DNA of 64,000 nt from Edaphobacter lichenicola (lineage in GTDB: Bacteria > Acidobacteriota > Terriglobia > Terriglobales > Acidobacteriaceae), in NCBI RefSeq assembly GCF_014201315.1, contig NZ_JACHDY010000001.1:248001-312000 (forward strand), written 5' to 3'. The notes under the pieces were generated by a model. The model saw only the letters and a list, made by a program, of their open reading frames with translations, was not told where the DNA came from and searched no databases. A program made the position numbers and the translations under genes. Shown here in pieces: positions 17,561 through 25,456 of the stretch (positions within the stretch are counted from its first letter, which is position 1; the number at the start of each line of letters is the position of its first letter).

Positions 17561-18561
17561 CGATCCAGGAGATTGAACGGGCGTGTGACAACTTACAGCC
17601 ACTGGACTTTTCCAGGCCCGAGCTCCCGAAATCCAAGCTCTCATTGACCAGAAGGTTCTATCCATATGGATTTCCCGTCGAAGTGAGGACAAACTCAGTC
17701 GACGTGTTAGAGGTGCTGGAGGGTATTTGGGGCAAATTCGAGCAGCGATACAACACAACTCCCATCTCTTCCGAAGTGCATTTGGTGACGAGCGATTCTC
17801 TCGACTGTCCGCCCCTGCCGGTGTACCGCCTTATGTCGTCGTTGTTTATAAGTATCGCGGACAAAGATAACTACAGCATCGTCGATATGGAGCGGAATAC
17901 CGCGCAGATATGTCTATCGGATGCAGCCCTCCGTCACAAACTATACGCAGGATATTACTTCCTCGGAACCCCGGTCTCCTGCATTGCGTCTTGTCACACA
18001 ACACCGGTACATGCAGGATGCGTGGCCCTGAACGGGCGCGGTGTGCTGCTTTGTGGAGACTCAGGAGCGGGCAAATCTACATTGTCCTACGCATGCGCGC
18101 GAAACGGATGGACGTACGTCTCCGACGACGGAAGTTATTTGTTGAGCTCCGGCAAAGATCGCGTGGTTACAGGCAACTGCCATCAGGTAAGGTTCCGGCC
18201 GACCGCAGCGGAACTGTTTCCGGAGATCGGAGAGCTCAAGATGATGCCACGAGCGGCCGGGAAACCATCCGTAGAGATGCAGACATCAATGATCCCGGGG
18301 TTGACCTGTGCTCAGGCAACCAAGGTCGACTTCATCGTGTTCTTGAATCGTCATTCGGAGGGTAGGCAGGGTCTTGTACCCTATCGCAAGGACGTGACGC
18401 GCAACTTTATGCGCCAGATGCTATTCGGACCACCAAATACGCGCGATCGGCAACATGCGGCTATTGAACAATTGTTGACCGCCGAAGTCTTCGAGCTGCG
18501 GTACAAGGATCTGAACTGGGCAGTTCATCGGCTGGAGAAGCTGGTTCACGACGGACGGTAG
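17557..18561 (+). CDS. HprK-like kinase domain protein
   Basis: The protein has 334 aa. The C-terminal half carries a P-loop GDSGAGKS (residues 167-174) followed by YVSDDGSYLL, resembling the HPr kinase/phosphorylase C-terminal domain, with VHAG upstream as in that family. The N-terminal 150 residues do not match the usual HprK N-domain. Such stand-alone HprK-like kinases occur near peptide-modification and polysaccharide genes; in some lasso peptide clusters they phosphorylate the peptide. Here there are no lasso synthetase genes, so the substrate is unknown. AAAGGA 8 nt before the ATG supports the start. Confidence 0.75.
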   Translation: MTIQEIERACDNLQPLDFSRPELPKSKLSLTRRFYPYGFPVEVRTNSVDVLEVLEGIWGKFEQRYNTTPISSEVHLVTSDSLDCPPLPVYRLMSSLFISIADKDNYSIVDMERNTAQICLSDAALRHKLYAGYYFLGTPVSCIASCHTTPVHAGCVALNGRGVLLCGDSGAGKSTLSYACARNGWTYVSDDGSYLLSSGKDRVVTGNCHQVRFRPTAAELFPEIGELKMMPRAAGKPSVEMQTSMIPGLTCAQATKVDFIVFLNRHSEGRQGLVPYRKDVTRNFMRQMLFGPPNTRDRQHAAIEQLLTAEVFELRYKDLNWAVHRLEKLVHDGR

Positions 18562-18705
18562 TGGATTTTGCTCCCACATCTGGCATATTAGTCGGCAAAA
18601 ACAGAGACGCCATCCCTGACCCTAACGATCTCACAAAGCATAAACAACCGGGCAATCCACCTTGCCGAAGATTTGAAGTACGCAATCCCACCCAGGAGGA
18701 AAGGT

Positions 18706-18768
18706 ATGTTGCAAGCTAATCAGGCATTTCAATCGACGCGGAGAATTCACTTTTCGAAGTCAGGATAG
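18706..18768 (+). CDS. Candidate 20-aa micro-ORF with a strong Shine-Dalgarno
   Basis: AGGAGG at 18694-18699 lies 6 nt before an ATG that opens a 20-codon frame (MLQANQAFQSTRR and a basic C-terminus). This is among the best ribosome-binding sites in the window, yet nothing longer follows it. A 52-codon GTG frame (18561-18719) starting on the kinase stop codon overlaps it in another frame. It may be a short peptide gene of the kinase operon or a decayed gene start. No homologue comes to mind. Confidence 0.35.
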   Translation: MLQANQAFQSTRRIHFSKSG

Positions 18769-18798
18769 ATCCAAGCGCCATTGAGACAGGTCAGCTTG

Positions 18799-19113
18799 TT
18801 AGGGATTCAGAAAACGTAGGAGCTCTTGTGCCTCGTGCTGACTGAGCGATGCTCGCACACGCATGTGGCGCACCACCGTGCCCGATATATTGGGCGAGAA
18901 CCCATCAGGAGCCGCATGGCACCGCGAGCAGTTCTGTGCGAAGATGCGATCGCCCTCACTATGGGGAGCCTGTGAGTTTTGTTTCGTGGATACTTTCTGC
19001 TCAACGTGCGCGGAGGCTTGCTGATTCGATTGAGGTTGAGTTTGCGCCGCTAGAAACGGCGTAAGGAGCGCACTTAGACCAAAAGCATAAGCGAGAAGAT
19101 GTGTCTGGCTCAT
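18799..19113 (-). CDS. Small periplasmic monoheme c-type cytochrome
   Basis: The protein has 104 aa. A signal peptide (LLAYAFGLSALLTPFLAAQ) is followed by a low-complexity Gln/Ser linker. A single heme-binding motif CSRCH is followed by AAPDGFSPN and a short helical tail. Two methionines are missing from the usual distal position; the only candidate ligand region is VRHMRVRAS. It would act in the periplasm as an electron carrier. Its ATG overlaps the stop of the upstream porin gene by one base (TAATG), so the two are coupled. It is smaller than class I cytochromes and is probably a minimal cytochrome domain. Confidence 0.75.
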   Translation of the reverse strand: MSQTHLLAYAFGLSALLTPFLAAQTQPQSNQQASAHVEQKVSTKQNSQAPHSEGDRIFAQNCSRCHAAPDGFSPNISGTVVRHMRVRASLSQHEAQELLRFLNP

Positions 19114-20177
19114 TATTGTTTTCCTTTCCAGGCCGGGAAGAGGAACCGATATACGATTCCGGTCTCCCAGATGTTGACATTTCCGCTGGACGAGAACTGT
19201 CGCGAATAGCTTGTGAGAATTCTCGTATTGTGCGGTAGGTTATAGTCCAGGCCGAAGTCTGCACGCTGTGTGTTGACGGCTGGCAAACTATCGCTCGCTA
19301 CGCTGTCGATTCGAAACGTCTGCTGAATACGAAAGATAGGCTCCAGTCGGCCGATCCAGCTATTAAGTCCCCCGAAGTTTGTGGGTCGATAATCAGCTTC
19401 CACCCAATAGCCCTGTGCGTGCTGACCCCGAGCCCACTCTGAACGCAAACGAAAAGCACTATCCTTGGGTTCCCACCAGACATGCGTTCCGTAGAAGTTC
19501 TCTTGAGTGCCTTGCAAAAGCCGACCATAAGAAAAACCTACTTCCAGACGTTTCTCCGGCAGATAAAGGCTCACCCGTCCACCGGAGGAGCGTTTTGAAT
19601 TAAACTGTTCGTTCCCACTGCGCGTAGAGAAGTATGCAGCATAGTCAATGGAGAAGTTATGCCGTGAGATTGCGGATCCTCGCAACTGACCGCCGAGACC
19701 AACTCCTGTGGTCATAACTCCTAGCGTCTGGATCAATGGTCCGTCCTGAAGATTATTGATCCAGATTGGAGATAGGCGTTCGTTGTAGGTTCCGAATGGG
19801 GTCAAGAAACTCCCGCCCACAACGGTCACATGCGGAGAAACAATGTAATCGCCCTGAAGATAGGTCAACCCAATGAAATGACTGTGGTCGTAGCCGGACT
19901 GACCGTCAGCTTTCGGTGTAAAGTCCTCGAGCAGCGTCGCTCGAGACTCGATAAGAAAGTGATCTCCGATTGGTGCGGCTAACACGGGCGAAATGATCGG
20001 CAAATAGCTTGTACGGCCCGCAGTGGTATTCGTAAAGAAACCAACGCCACCGGAGATTAACGGCGTGTCCTGGGCATTCCCGTACTGTGTAGCGAAGAGT
20101 ACGGCCACACTAAATAGGAGCGGTCTCGCAGACCATAGTGATTTGAAAAAACGGAAATCTCGTCGGGGGCACGGCAT
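19113..20177 (-). CDS. Outer-membrane beta-barrel (porin-like) protein
   Basis: From the ATG at 20177 the protein has 354 aa with a signal peptide ending near QYGNAQ. The mature part is rich in alternating polar and aromatic strands (FSIDYAAYFSTRSG, VSLYLPEKRLEVGFSYGR, WVEADYRPTNFGG) and loops typical of a 14- to 18-strand barrel. No named porin family is recognised. A GTG at 20195 would extend it, but the predicted -10 box lies at 20190-20185, so translation probably starts at 20177 on a nearly leaderless transcript. It is coupled to the small cytochrome c gene downstream. Confidence 0.7.
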   Translation of the reverse strand: MPCPRRDFRFFKSLWSARPLLFSVAVLFATQYGNAQDTPLISGGVGFFTNTTAGRTSYLPIISPVLAAPIGDHFLIESRATLLEDFTPKADGQSGYDHSHFIGLTYLQGDYIVSPHVTVVGGSFLTPFGTYNERLSPIWINNLQDGPLIQTLGVMTTGVGLGGQLRGSAISRHNFSIDYAAYFSTRSGNEQFNSKRSSGGRVSLYLPEKRLEVGFSYGRLLQGTQENFYGTHVWWEPKDSAFRLRSEWARGQHAQGYWVEADYRPTNFGGLNSWIGRLEPIFRIQQTFRIDSVASDSLPAVNTQRADFGLDYNLPHNTRILTSYSRQFSSSGNVNIWETGIVYRFLFPAWKGKQ

Positions 20178-20184
20178 AGATGCA

Positions 20185-20248
20185 ACTGTAGTCACGTCTC
20201 CAACCGGATGTGTCTCATGCTCGTATGTCCTTTGTCAAAGGTTTGTCA
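20185..20248 (-). promoter_or_regulatory. NGACAN operator and promoter for the porin-cytochrome operon
   Basis: Reverse-strand half-sites are TGACAA (20248), TGACAA (20237), ATACGA (20226) and AGACAC (20215), all at 11-bp pitch. The -10-like TACAGT begins at 20190, exactly 25 bp after the start of the last unit, and is identical to the hexamer used by the opposing promoter. The start of transcription would be near 20178, at the ATG itself. Confidence 0.7.
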
Positions 20249-20376
20249 CGCAACATCAAGCGAAATCTTCTGACGTACCCACCGGTGTATAGGCCCAACG
20301 GGCTCGACCTTGGACGTGTTCGTATTCACTGATCTGTATGTCCGGCAATCGAAGCCAATTGGCACGATGCAAAAAG

Positions 20377-20429
20377 TGACAATTGGTTTACAGCCTTATG
20401 ACAAACGTCCACAGAATCTTTCCTACAGT
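20377..20429 (+). promoter_or_regulatory. NGACAN operator and promoter for the nucleotidyltransferase gene
   Basis: Half-sites TGACAA (20377), TTACAG (20388) and TGACAA (20399) are at 11-bp pitch, and the -10-like TACAGT lies at 20424-20429, 25 bp from the last unit's start. Transcription would start near 20436, five bases before one candidate ATG (20441) and 65 before the one preferred here (20501). Confidence 0.75.
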
Positions 20430-20500
20430 TGAAGTCACCAATGCAGGTTGGCGAACAGTGTCGCGGAACAGCTTGGTATTTGTCTTGGTTACTGGTTCGC

Positions 20501-21763
20501 ATGAAATTTGAAGCGATAAAAGAATCCCTGAGCGCCGAACAACAGATCAGGCACGCTGTGCTGCTGACCTTCTGCGACCCGCTTCCTGCCCAGTGTTCGC
20601 TACTGCGACATATCTCCTCTAAGGATTGGAAGAAGCTACTGCATTGGCTGGATACCAGTGGTCTTGCATTGTATTTTCTCGACCGGATGCTGGAGCTGCA
20701 ACGATCCGAAATGCTACCGCCATCGGTACTGGAACGTCTGCAGCAGAATCTCAACGACAACATTGCCCGCACTCAGCGCATGGCGGCCGAATCAAATACG
20801 ATTCACCGTGAGTTTCAGCACTCACACCTCTCTTATGCAACCCTGAAAGGATTTTCGCTCTGGCCACTTTCGGCGCCAAAGCCGTGGCTGCGATCGCAAC
20901 TAGACCTGGATTTCTTAGTAGCGGAGGATCATGTACCCGAGGCGCGCCGGATCTTGGAACAGCGAGGCTATTACCTGCACGCGGTCAGCGACAAGAGCTG
21001 GGAATTCAAGACGATCCACGCTCCGGGCAGGTCTGTGAAGGATTTATACAAACCTCTTCCGTTGCGTTGCGTAGAGCTACACGGTGAAACAAGCGATCAG
21101 AGCCGTCCCTCAGTGCTCGCACGAAAACATGAACTCGACTTCAATGATGTCTCCATTCCGGTGCTTTCTCGCAGCGATCTTTTCGTAGGGCAGGGGTTGC
21201 ACCTGTTTAAACATGTAGCCAGCGAGTTTTCACGGACTGCACACCTCGTCGAATTCTATCGGCACGTGCTCGCTCGTTATCACGATGACCTCTTCTGGAA
21301 GGAAGTCCAGGCTGCGGCTGAGGAGAATCCAAAAGCGGCTGTGGCACTCGGGGTCATTACAATGTTGACTACTCAGGTTATGGGTAATTTCGCTCCTGAA
21401 GCACTGACAAACTGGACGGTTCATCACGTCCCCGCTCGCGTACGGTCCTGGGTAAGACTGTACGGATGCAAGTCTGTTCTTGCTAGCTTTCCCGGCAGCA
21501 AGCTTTACTTGTTGCTCCAGACAGAGCTTGAACGCGAAGGTATGCCCTCGAAGCGGTCGCTCCGACAATCACTGCTGCCGCGGAGTTTGCCGCCGGCAAT
21601 TGCCCATACGCCTCCGCACGAGACAGTTCCTGAGCGGATCCGTCGATACTTTATGCAAGTGCGTTTCGTATGTTTCCGCCTGCGGTTTCACTTATTTGAA
21701 GGTCTTCGCTACCTCTGCGAGTCGGTCAAATGGCGTCAGCGAACACGTCGGCTTGCACTTTGA
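20501..21763 (+). CDS. Nucleotidyltransferase family protein (PF14907-like)
   Basis: From the ATG at 20501 the protein has 420 aa. The core is ATLKGFSLWP, then SQLDLDFLV with the Asp-x-Asp pair expected for metal binding, and ARRILEQRGYYLH, as in the uncharacterised nucleotidyltransferase_5 family. A helical C-terminal half follows (LFVGQGLHLFKHVASEF). These proteins appear in bacterial peptide and glycan biosynthetic loci, sometimes next to HprK-like kinases as here; their reaction is not established. An earlier ATG at 20441 would add 20 residues. It is transcribed alone and is followed by a long non-coding stretch. Confidence 0.75.
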   Translation: MKFEAIKESLSAEQQIRHAVLLTFCDPLPAQCSLLRHISSKDWKKLLHWLDTSGLALYFLDRMLELQRSEMLPPSVLERLQQNLNDNIARTQRMAAESNTIHREFQHSHLSYATLKGFSLWPLSAPKPWLRSQLDLDFLVAEDHVPEARRILEQRGYYLHAVSDKSWEFKTIHAPGRSVKDLYKPLPLRCVELHGETSDQSRPSVLARKHELDFNDVSIPVLSRSDLFVGQGLHLFKHVASEFSRTAHLVEFYRHVLARYHDDLFWKEVQAAAEENPKAAVALGVITMLTTQVMGNFAPEALTNWTVHHVPARVRSWVRLYGCKSVLASFPGSKLYLLLQTELEREGMPSKRSLRQSLLPRSLPPAIAHTPPHETVPERIRRYFMQVRFVCFRLRFHLFEGLRYLCESVKWRQRTRRLAL

Positions 21764-21930
21764 ATTGACGTCCCAGCTCACTCCATATTGGCGGCGGCTC
21801 ATTTGTATTCAAACAAGCCCGACAGGGCGGGGTAGGCGATCTATGCCAATTCCTATTTGTCTGAAGCACCGCTTTGCTGTTGGTGTGAAGACGCAGGGCG
21901 CGTGCTCAACTTCCTTGAGTTCAATCACGA

Positions 21931-21994
21931 CAACAAAAGAGTGACAATTCACTGACGCACGCATGACATCGCAGTTGTGTTACTTCGCTAGGGT
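21931..21994 (+). promoter_or_regulatory. Distal NGACAN operator and promoter of the EPS export operon
   Basis: Units CAACAA (21931), TGACAA (21942), TGACGC (21953) and TGACAT (21964) are at 11-bp pitch. The -10-like TAGGGT occupies 21989-21994, 25 bp from the last unit's start. The predicted start near 22001 is about 300 nt from the first gene. Confidence 0.7.
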
Positions 21995-22213
21995 AAATGG
22001 TGCACATCGGGACCAATTCAGTGAGCCGGTATTCATTGGTCTAAGCCACAACTCTGAGGCAACGCACGTATGTGACCGTCATTATCCGTCTCTCCGTCCG
22101 CTTTCTGTTGCAAAGCCCGCATCTTGAACAGCGAGTCTGATCGGCCATCGAGTCGTAAGCGGCGACGAGTGTCAACCGGCGCAAGGATAGACACTGCAAC
22201 CCTCATCTCACGC

Positions 22214-22277
22214 AGACAAGAGATTGACATTTGCCTTACGAAGGCATGACACCGCACCGGTTCGAGTTCTTTACGTT
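22214..22277 (+). promoter_or_regulatory. Proximal NGACAN operator and promoter of the EPS export operon
   Basis: Units AGACAA (22214), TGACAT (22225), TTACGA (22236) and TGACAC (22247) are at 11-bp pitch. The -10-like TACGTT lies at 22272-22277, 25 bp from the last unit's start. Transcription would start near 22284, 14 nt before the ATG at 22298. Confidence 0.7.
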
Positions 22278-22297
22278 GAAAGACGAAGAGAAAACCT

Positions 22298-25200
22298 ATG
22301 CTGATATCTTCCAGGCCATTCCGCATTCTCAAGCTAATTCGAATCACACCCTCGCTTGAGACTGCCTACCGCGGTCGTATGTCGCGTTCGCACGCGGTTG
22401 CGGCAAGCGGCTTATTGGCACTTACGGTGATGCTGGGTCAGTCTTCACAGGCGCAAGGAGTGTTCTCACCTCCGCAGAGTACGACCCAATCTCCCTCAAC
22501 TCCAGGCCCAGGTCTAGGAGCTCCGGAGCAATCCCAAAGTGACGGATCGCAGGACGATAAAAGCAGCTCCTCAAGCAGCCTCGCCGTTCCGGCTACTCTT
22601 TCCTCGAACCAAATCATCCATATCCTGCAGCAGAATCCCGATCTGGTTGTGGAGTTGAAGTCGCAAGTAGCCGATCGCCTCCAACAGCAGGGGACGCCGA
22701 TCGATGCCAACGATATCTCCGACCAGATGCTCTATAGCCAGATCGCAACAAACAGCGATCTGCGCGCGAACATCACGATGTTTCTTCGCGCAAGAGGGTA
22801 CGTTTCACAGGACGATCTCCAAAGTTTGGGCTCCAATTCAAATATTGAAACCACGGAAGGCAGTGACCTGACCGGACAAGAAGGCAGTGGACTAGCAGGT
22901 CAATCTCCTGTGTCGGCTGGACTTGATACTGCCAGGCTTGCTGCAGCTGGTCTCTCTTCGCCCGATCAAATCGATGCTACGGACCGCGCAACTCAGTTGA
23001 TAGGCCCGGCCGCCAATCAGTCCTCCAGCGAACAGAAGCGTGGCCATGAACCGGTGAATGCCTCCACTGACCCACCGAAGGTTCTACGCCAGCCTGCTCC
23101 TTATAACCTGCAATCGATGCGTGATTTATATACGCAGATCCCCGAACAGACTGTCCCACTCAAGCGCTTCGGTTCAGATGTATTTGTCAATCGCAACGTC
23201 TCCGCGATGGCTCGTGGCGGGGCTGGTCGGGACACCCCTCTGGATGTGCCACTGGGTCCCGACTACGTGATCGGCGCGGGTGACACACTCACGATCAACA
23301 TGTGGGGTGGCATGACACAGAGTGTGAATCGAGTCATCGACCGCGACGGTCGCATCTTGTTGCCTGAGGCGGGCTCGCTGGACTTGGCCGGGCTTTCGCT
23401 CGATCGTGCGGAGAGCCTGATTGACAACGCACTTAAGAAACAATATCGAGATGTTAAGGTTACCGTGACCGTGTCGCGCCTTCGCTCCGTGCGAGTGTAC
23501 GTTGTGGGCGATGTGCAGCGGCCCGGCGGGTATGACATCAGTTCTCTGGCAACTCCGTTAAGTGCACTCTATCTCGCGGGTGGCCCGACCGCGGCCGGGT
23601 CGCTTCGGATGGTGCGTCATCTACGCGGAGAGCAGCTCGTTGAGAATATAGATCTCTACGACTTTCTGCTGCATGGAATCCGCGCCAAGGGCGCCCGTTT
23701 CGAGAGTGGTGACACCTTGCTGATACCGCCTGTAGGACCACAGGTTGCGGTCTCAGGCGCGGTCAAGCGGCCCGCGATCTATGAATTGAAGCCGGACGAA
23801 TCGACGTTGGACCTGGCCATCAGCGATGCAGGCGGTCTTACTGCGGCAGCCTCTCTTGGGAACATCACGATCGAAAGAATCGATATCAATCGACAACGCG
23901 AGACTGTCACGCTTAAGACTTCTGCGGCCGGAACTGCTGACGCCGACCGTGCCACCATTGCCGCGTTCCAGATCCGGGATGGTGATCGCATTCGGATTGC
24001 GCCTATTCTGCCCTATAGTCAGCGAGCGATTTATCTTGAGGGGCACGTCGTTCGCCCAGGAAGGCGTTCGTACAGTGACGGCATGCGTCTCAGTGACGTT
24101 TTGCACAGTTACCAGGACTTGTTGCCGGAGCCGTCGCCTGTAGGGGAGATTATCCGCCTCGTACCACCCGATCTCCACGCAGAGACCATCAACTTCAATG
24201 TGCCGGATGTGCTCATCGGGAACAGCAATCTCGAGCTTCAGACATTCGATACGATTCGCATTCTGGGTCGATACCAAGCGGATGCCCCAAAGGTGACGAT
24301 TCAGGGCGAGGTACTGCGACCATCTACTTACCCATTGTCCGATGGCATGACGGCTGCACAACTCGTCCGTATGGCCGGTGGATTCAAACGCGACGCCATG
24401 CTCGATGAGGCGGATCTTACAAGCTACGGCGTGGCGAATGGAACTCGAGTCACGGGAAATCTTGTTAACGTTCACATCGGCGCGGCTGTGGCGGGGACTG
24501 AGCCGGGCGCAGACGTTCCGCTTAAACCAGGAGACATCCTCACCATTCACCAGATCACGGGATGGAATGACATCGGTCAGTCGGTACAGATCGAAGGGCA
24601 GGTCGCTTATCCCGGTACGTACGGCTTTCGGGAGGGAGAGCGTCTCAGCTCAGTGCTGCGTCGCGCTGGCGGATTCCGCGAGACGGCATATCCAGCGGGC
24701 GCAGTCCTTGTTCGTGAACAGGTGCGCGAACTCGAACAGAAGAGCCGCGAGGAACTGATTCGACAGATTGAGACGAGCTCGGCTTCGGCACGTCTTTCAC
24801 CGAATCTAGGCGCTGGCGACTCCGGAGCAACGCTGAAGTTGATCCAGGCGCAACAAGATCAGGTGCTGGCCCGCTTGAAGAGCGAGCCCCCGACAGGTCG
24901 TCTTGTGGTCCATATCACCGCGGACATCGATAGCTGGGCGAACACCGCTGTTGACATCGAAATGCGCCGCGGCGATGTGTTGACGATTCCTAAACGTCCC
25001 GGATTTGTTCTGATTACCGGTCAGGTATATAACGCCACGGCACTGACCTTCGCACCAGGAAAGACTGCGAGCTGGTATCTGCAGCATGCCGGTGGCACGA
25101 GTGATACGGCGAACCGAAAAGAGATCCTCGTGATCCGTGCCAATGGCTCAGTCATTGGTCGGCATTCGGGCGGTCTGTTCGATCCTTCTGTCCTCTCCAC

Positions 25201-25333
25201 ACGGCTTGGCCCTGGTGACGTGGTGGTCGTACCGCAGAAAGTGCTTGGGGCCTCTCTCTTCTGGAAAAATCTCCTCACTGCTGCACAACTCGCGTCGTCG
25301 ATTGCCATCACCGCAGCCGTAGCGAATATCTAA
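22298..25333 (+). CDS. Large polysaccharide export protein with multiple SLBB domains (Wza-like)
   Basis: The protein has 1011 aa, more than twice the length of classical Wza. A long N-terminal signal region contains AVAASGLLALTVMLGQSSQAQ; an internal ATG at 22379 is an alternative start. About 270 residues of Gln/Ser-rich low-complexity sequence precede the poly-export domain (DYVIGAGDTLTINMWG, RDGRILLPEAG). SLBB units follow, for example VYVVGDVQRPGGYDISSLA, VAVSGAVKRPAIYELKPDES, IYLEGHVVRPGRRSY, VTIQGEVLRPSTYPLSDG and VQIEGQVAYPGTYGFREGE. The protein ends with a hydrophobic segment (AAQLASSIAITAAVANI). It would form the outer-membrane exit channel for the polymer made by this locus. Confidence 0.9.
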   Translation: MLISSRPFRILKLIRITPSLETAYRGRMSRSHAVAASGLLALTVMLGQSSQAQGVFSPPQSTTQSPSTPGPGLGAPEQSQSDGSQDDKSSSSSSLAVPATLSSNQIIHILQQNPDLVVELKSQVADRLQQQGTPIDANDISDQMLYSQIATNSDLRANITMFLRARGYVSQDDLQSLGSNSNIETTEGSDLTGQEGSGLAGQSPVSAGLDTARLAAAGLSSPDQIDATDRATQLIGPAANQSSSEQKRGHEPVNASTDPPKVLRQPAPYNLQSMRDLYTQIPEQTVPLKRFGSDVFVNRNVSAMARGGAGRDTPLDVPLGPDYVIGAGDTLTINMWGGMTQSVNRVIDRDGRILLPEAGSLDLAGLSLDRAESLIDNALKKQYRDVKVTVTVSRLRSVRVYVVGDVQRPGGYDISSLATPLSALYLAGGPTAAGSLRMVRHLRGEQLVENIDLYDFLLHGIRAKGARFESGDTLLIPPVGPQVAVSGAVKRPAIYELKPDESTLDLAISDAGGLTAAASLGNITIERIDINRQRETVTLKTSAAGTADADRATIAAFQIRDGDRIRIAPILPYSQRAIYLEGHVVRPGRRSYSDGMRLSDVLHSYQDLLPEPSPVGEIIRLVPPDLHAETINFNVPDVLIGNSNLELQTFDTIRILGRYQADAPKVTIQGEVLRPSTYPLSDGMTAAQLVRMAGGFKRDAMLDEADLTSYGVANGTRVTGNLVNVHIGAAVAGTEPGADVPLKPGDILTIHQITGWNDIGQSVQIEGQVAYPGTYGFREGERLSSVLRRAGGFRETAYPAGAVLVREQVRELEQKSREELIRQIETSSASARLSPNLGAGDSGATLKLIQAQQDQVLARLKSEPPTGRLVVHITADIDSWANTAVDIEMRRGDVLTIPKRPGFVLITGQVYNATALTFAPGKTASWYLQHAGGTSDTANRKEILVIRANGSVIGRHSGGLFDPSVLSTRLGPGDVVVVPQKVLGASLFWKNLLTAAQLASSIAITAAVANI

Positions 25334-25456
25334 GGTCGCTATGGTCGCACCACTCAGCGTACTGGACCCTGACACTTCTATGCCGAACGGGACACTTCAA
25401 GGCACAACCAATCCGGGCAGTAAGCAACAACACCGCTCCCTGCCGAGGGCAAGGAC

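Larger units (their letters stand above)
20178..20500. other. Divergent regulatory region between the porin and nucleotidyltransferase genes
   Basis: The stretch contains two NGACAN arrays, one facing left at 20185-20248 and one facing right at 20377-20429. No protein gene is supported apart from possible 5' extensions of the nucleotidyltransferase (ATG at 20441). About 130 bp between the arrays show no recognisable element. Confidence 0.55.
21764..22297 (+). other. 534-bp intergenic region with tandem NGACAN promoters
   Basis: Two complete operator-promoter units lie here, at 21931-21994 and 22214-22277, both facing the SLBB export gene. Between them, 22001-22213 would be transcribed from the first promoter but carries no convincing reading frame. 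It starts with a 7-bp inverted repeat (GACCAAT at 22011-22017 and ATTGGTC at 22035-22041). A GCCC-GACA-GGGC hairpin lies upstream near 21812. A small RNA or a long regulated leader is possible. Confidence 0.5.

Noticed and set aside
18561..18719. 52-codon GTG frame starting on the last base of the kinase stop codon
   Set aside because: It lacks a ribosome-binding site and family resemblance, and it overlaps the better-supported 20-codon frame.
17456..21763. Lasso peptide cluster (kinase, nucleotidyltransferase, small frames)
   Set aside because: No asparagine-synthetase-like cyclase, no leader peptidase and no RRE protein occur in the region, and neither micro-ORF has a lasso-type precursor pattern. 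Only the accessory enzymes match.
22001..22297. Cyclic-di-GMP riboswitch in the EPS leader
   Set aside because: The conserved core and paired elements of that class could not be matched in the sequence; only simple inverted repeats are present.
22033..22347. 104-codon reverse-strand frame over the EPS promoter region
   Set aside because: It covers the proximal operator and the export gene start, has no ribosome-binding site and resembles no protein.
25371..25396. TGACAC...GGACAC pair before the Wzz-like gene as a further operator
   Set aside because: The distance is 20 bp, which breaks the 11-bp pitch, and the gene already belongs to the operon started at 22284.
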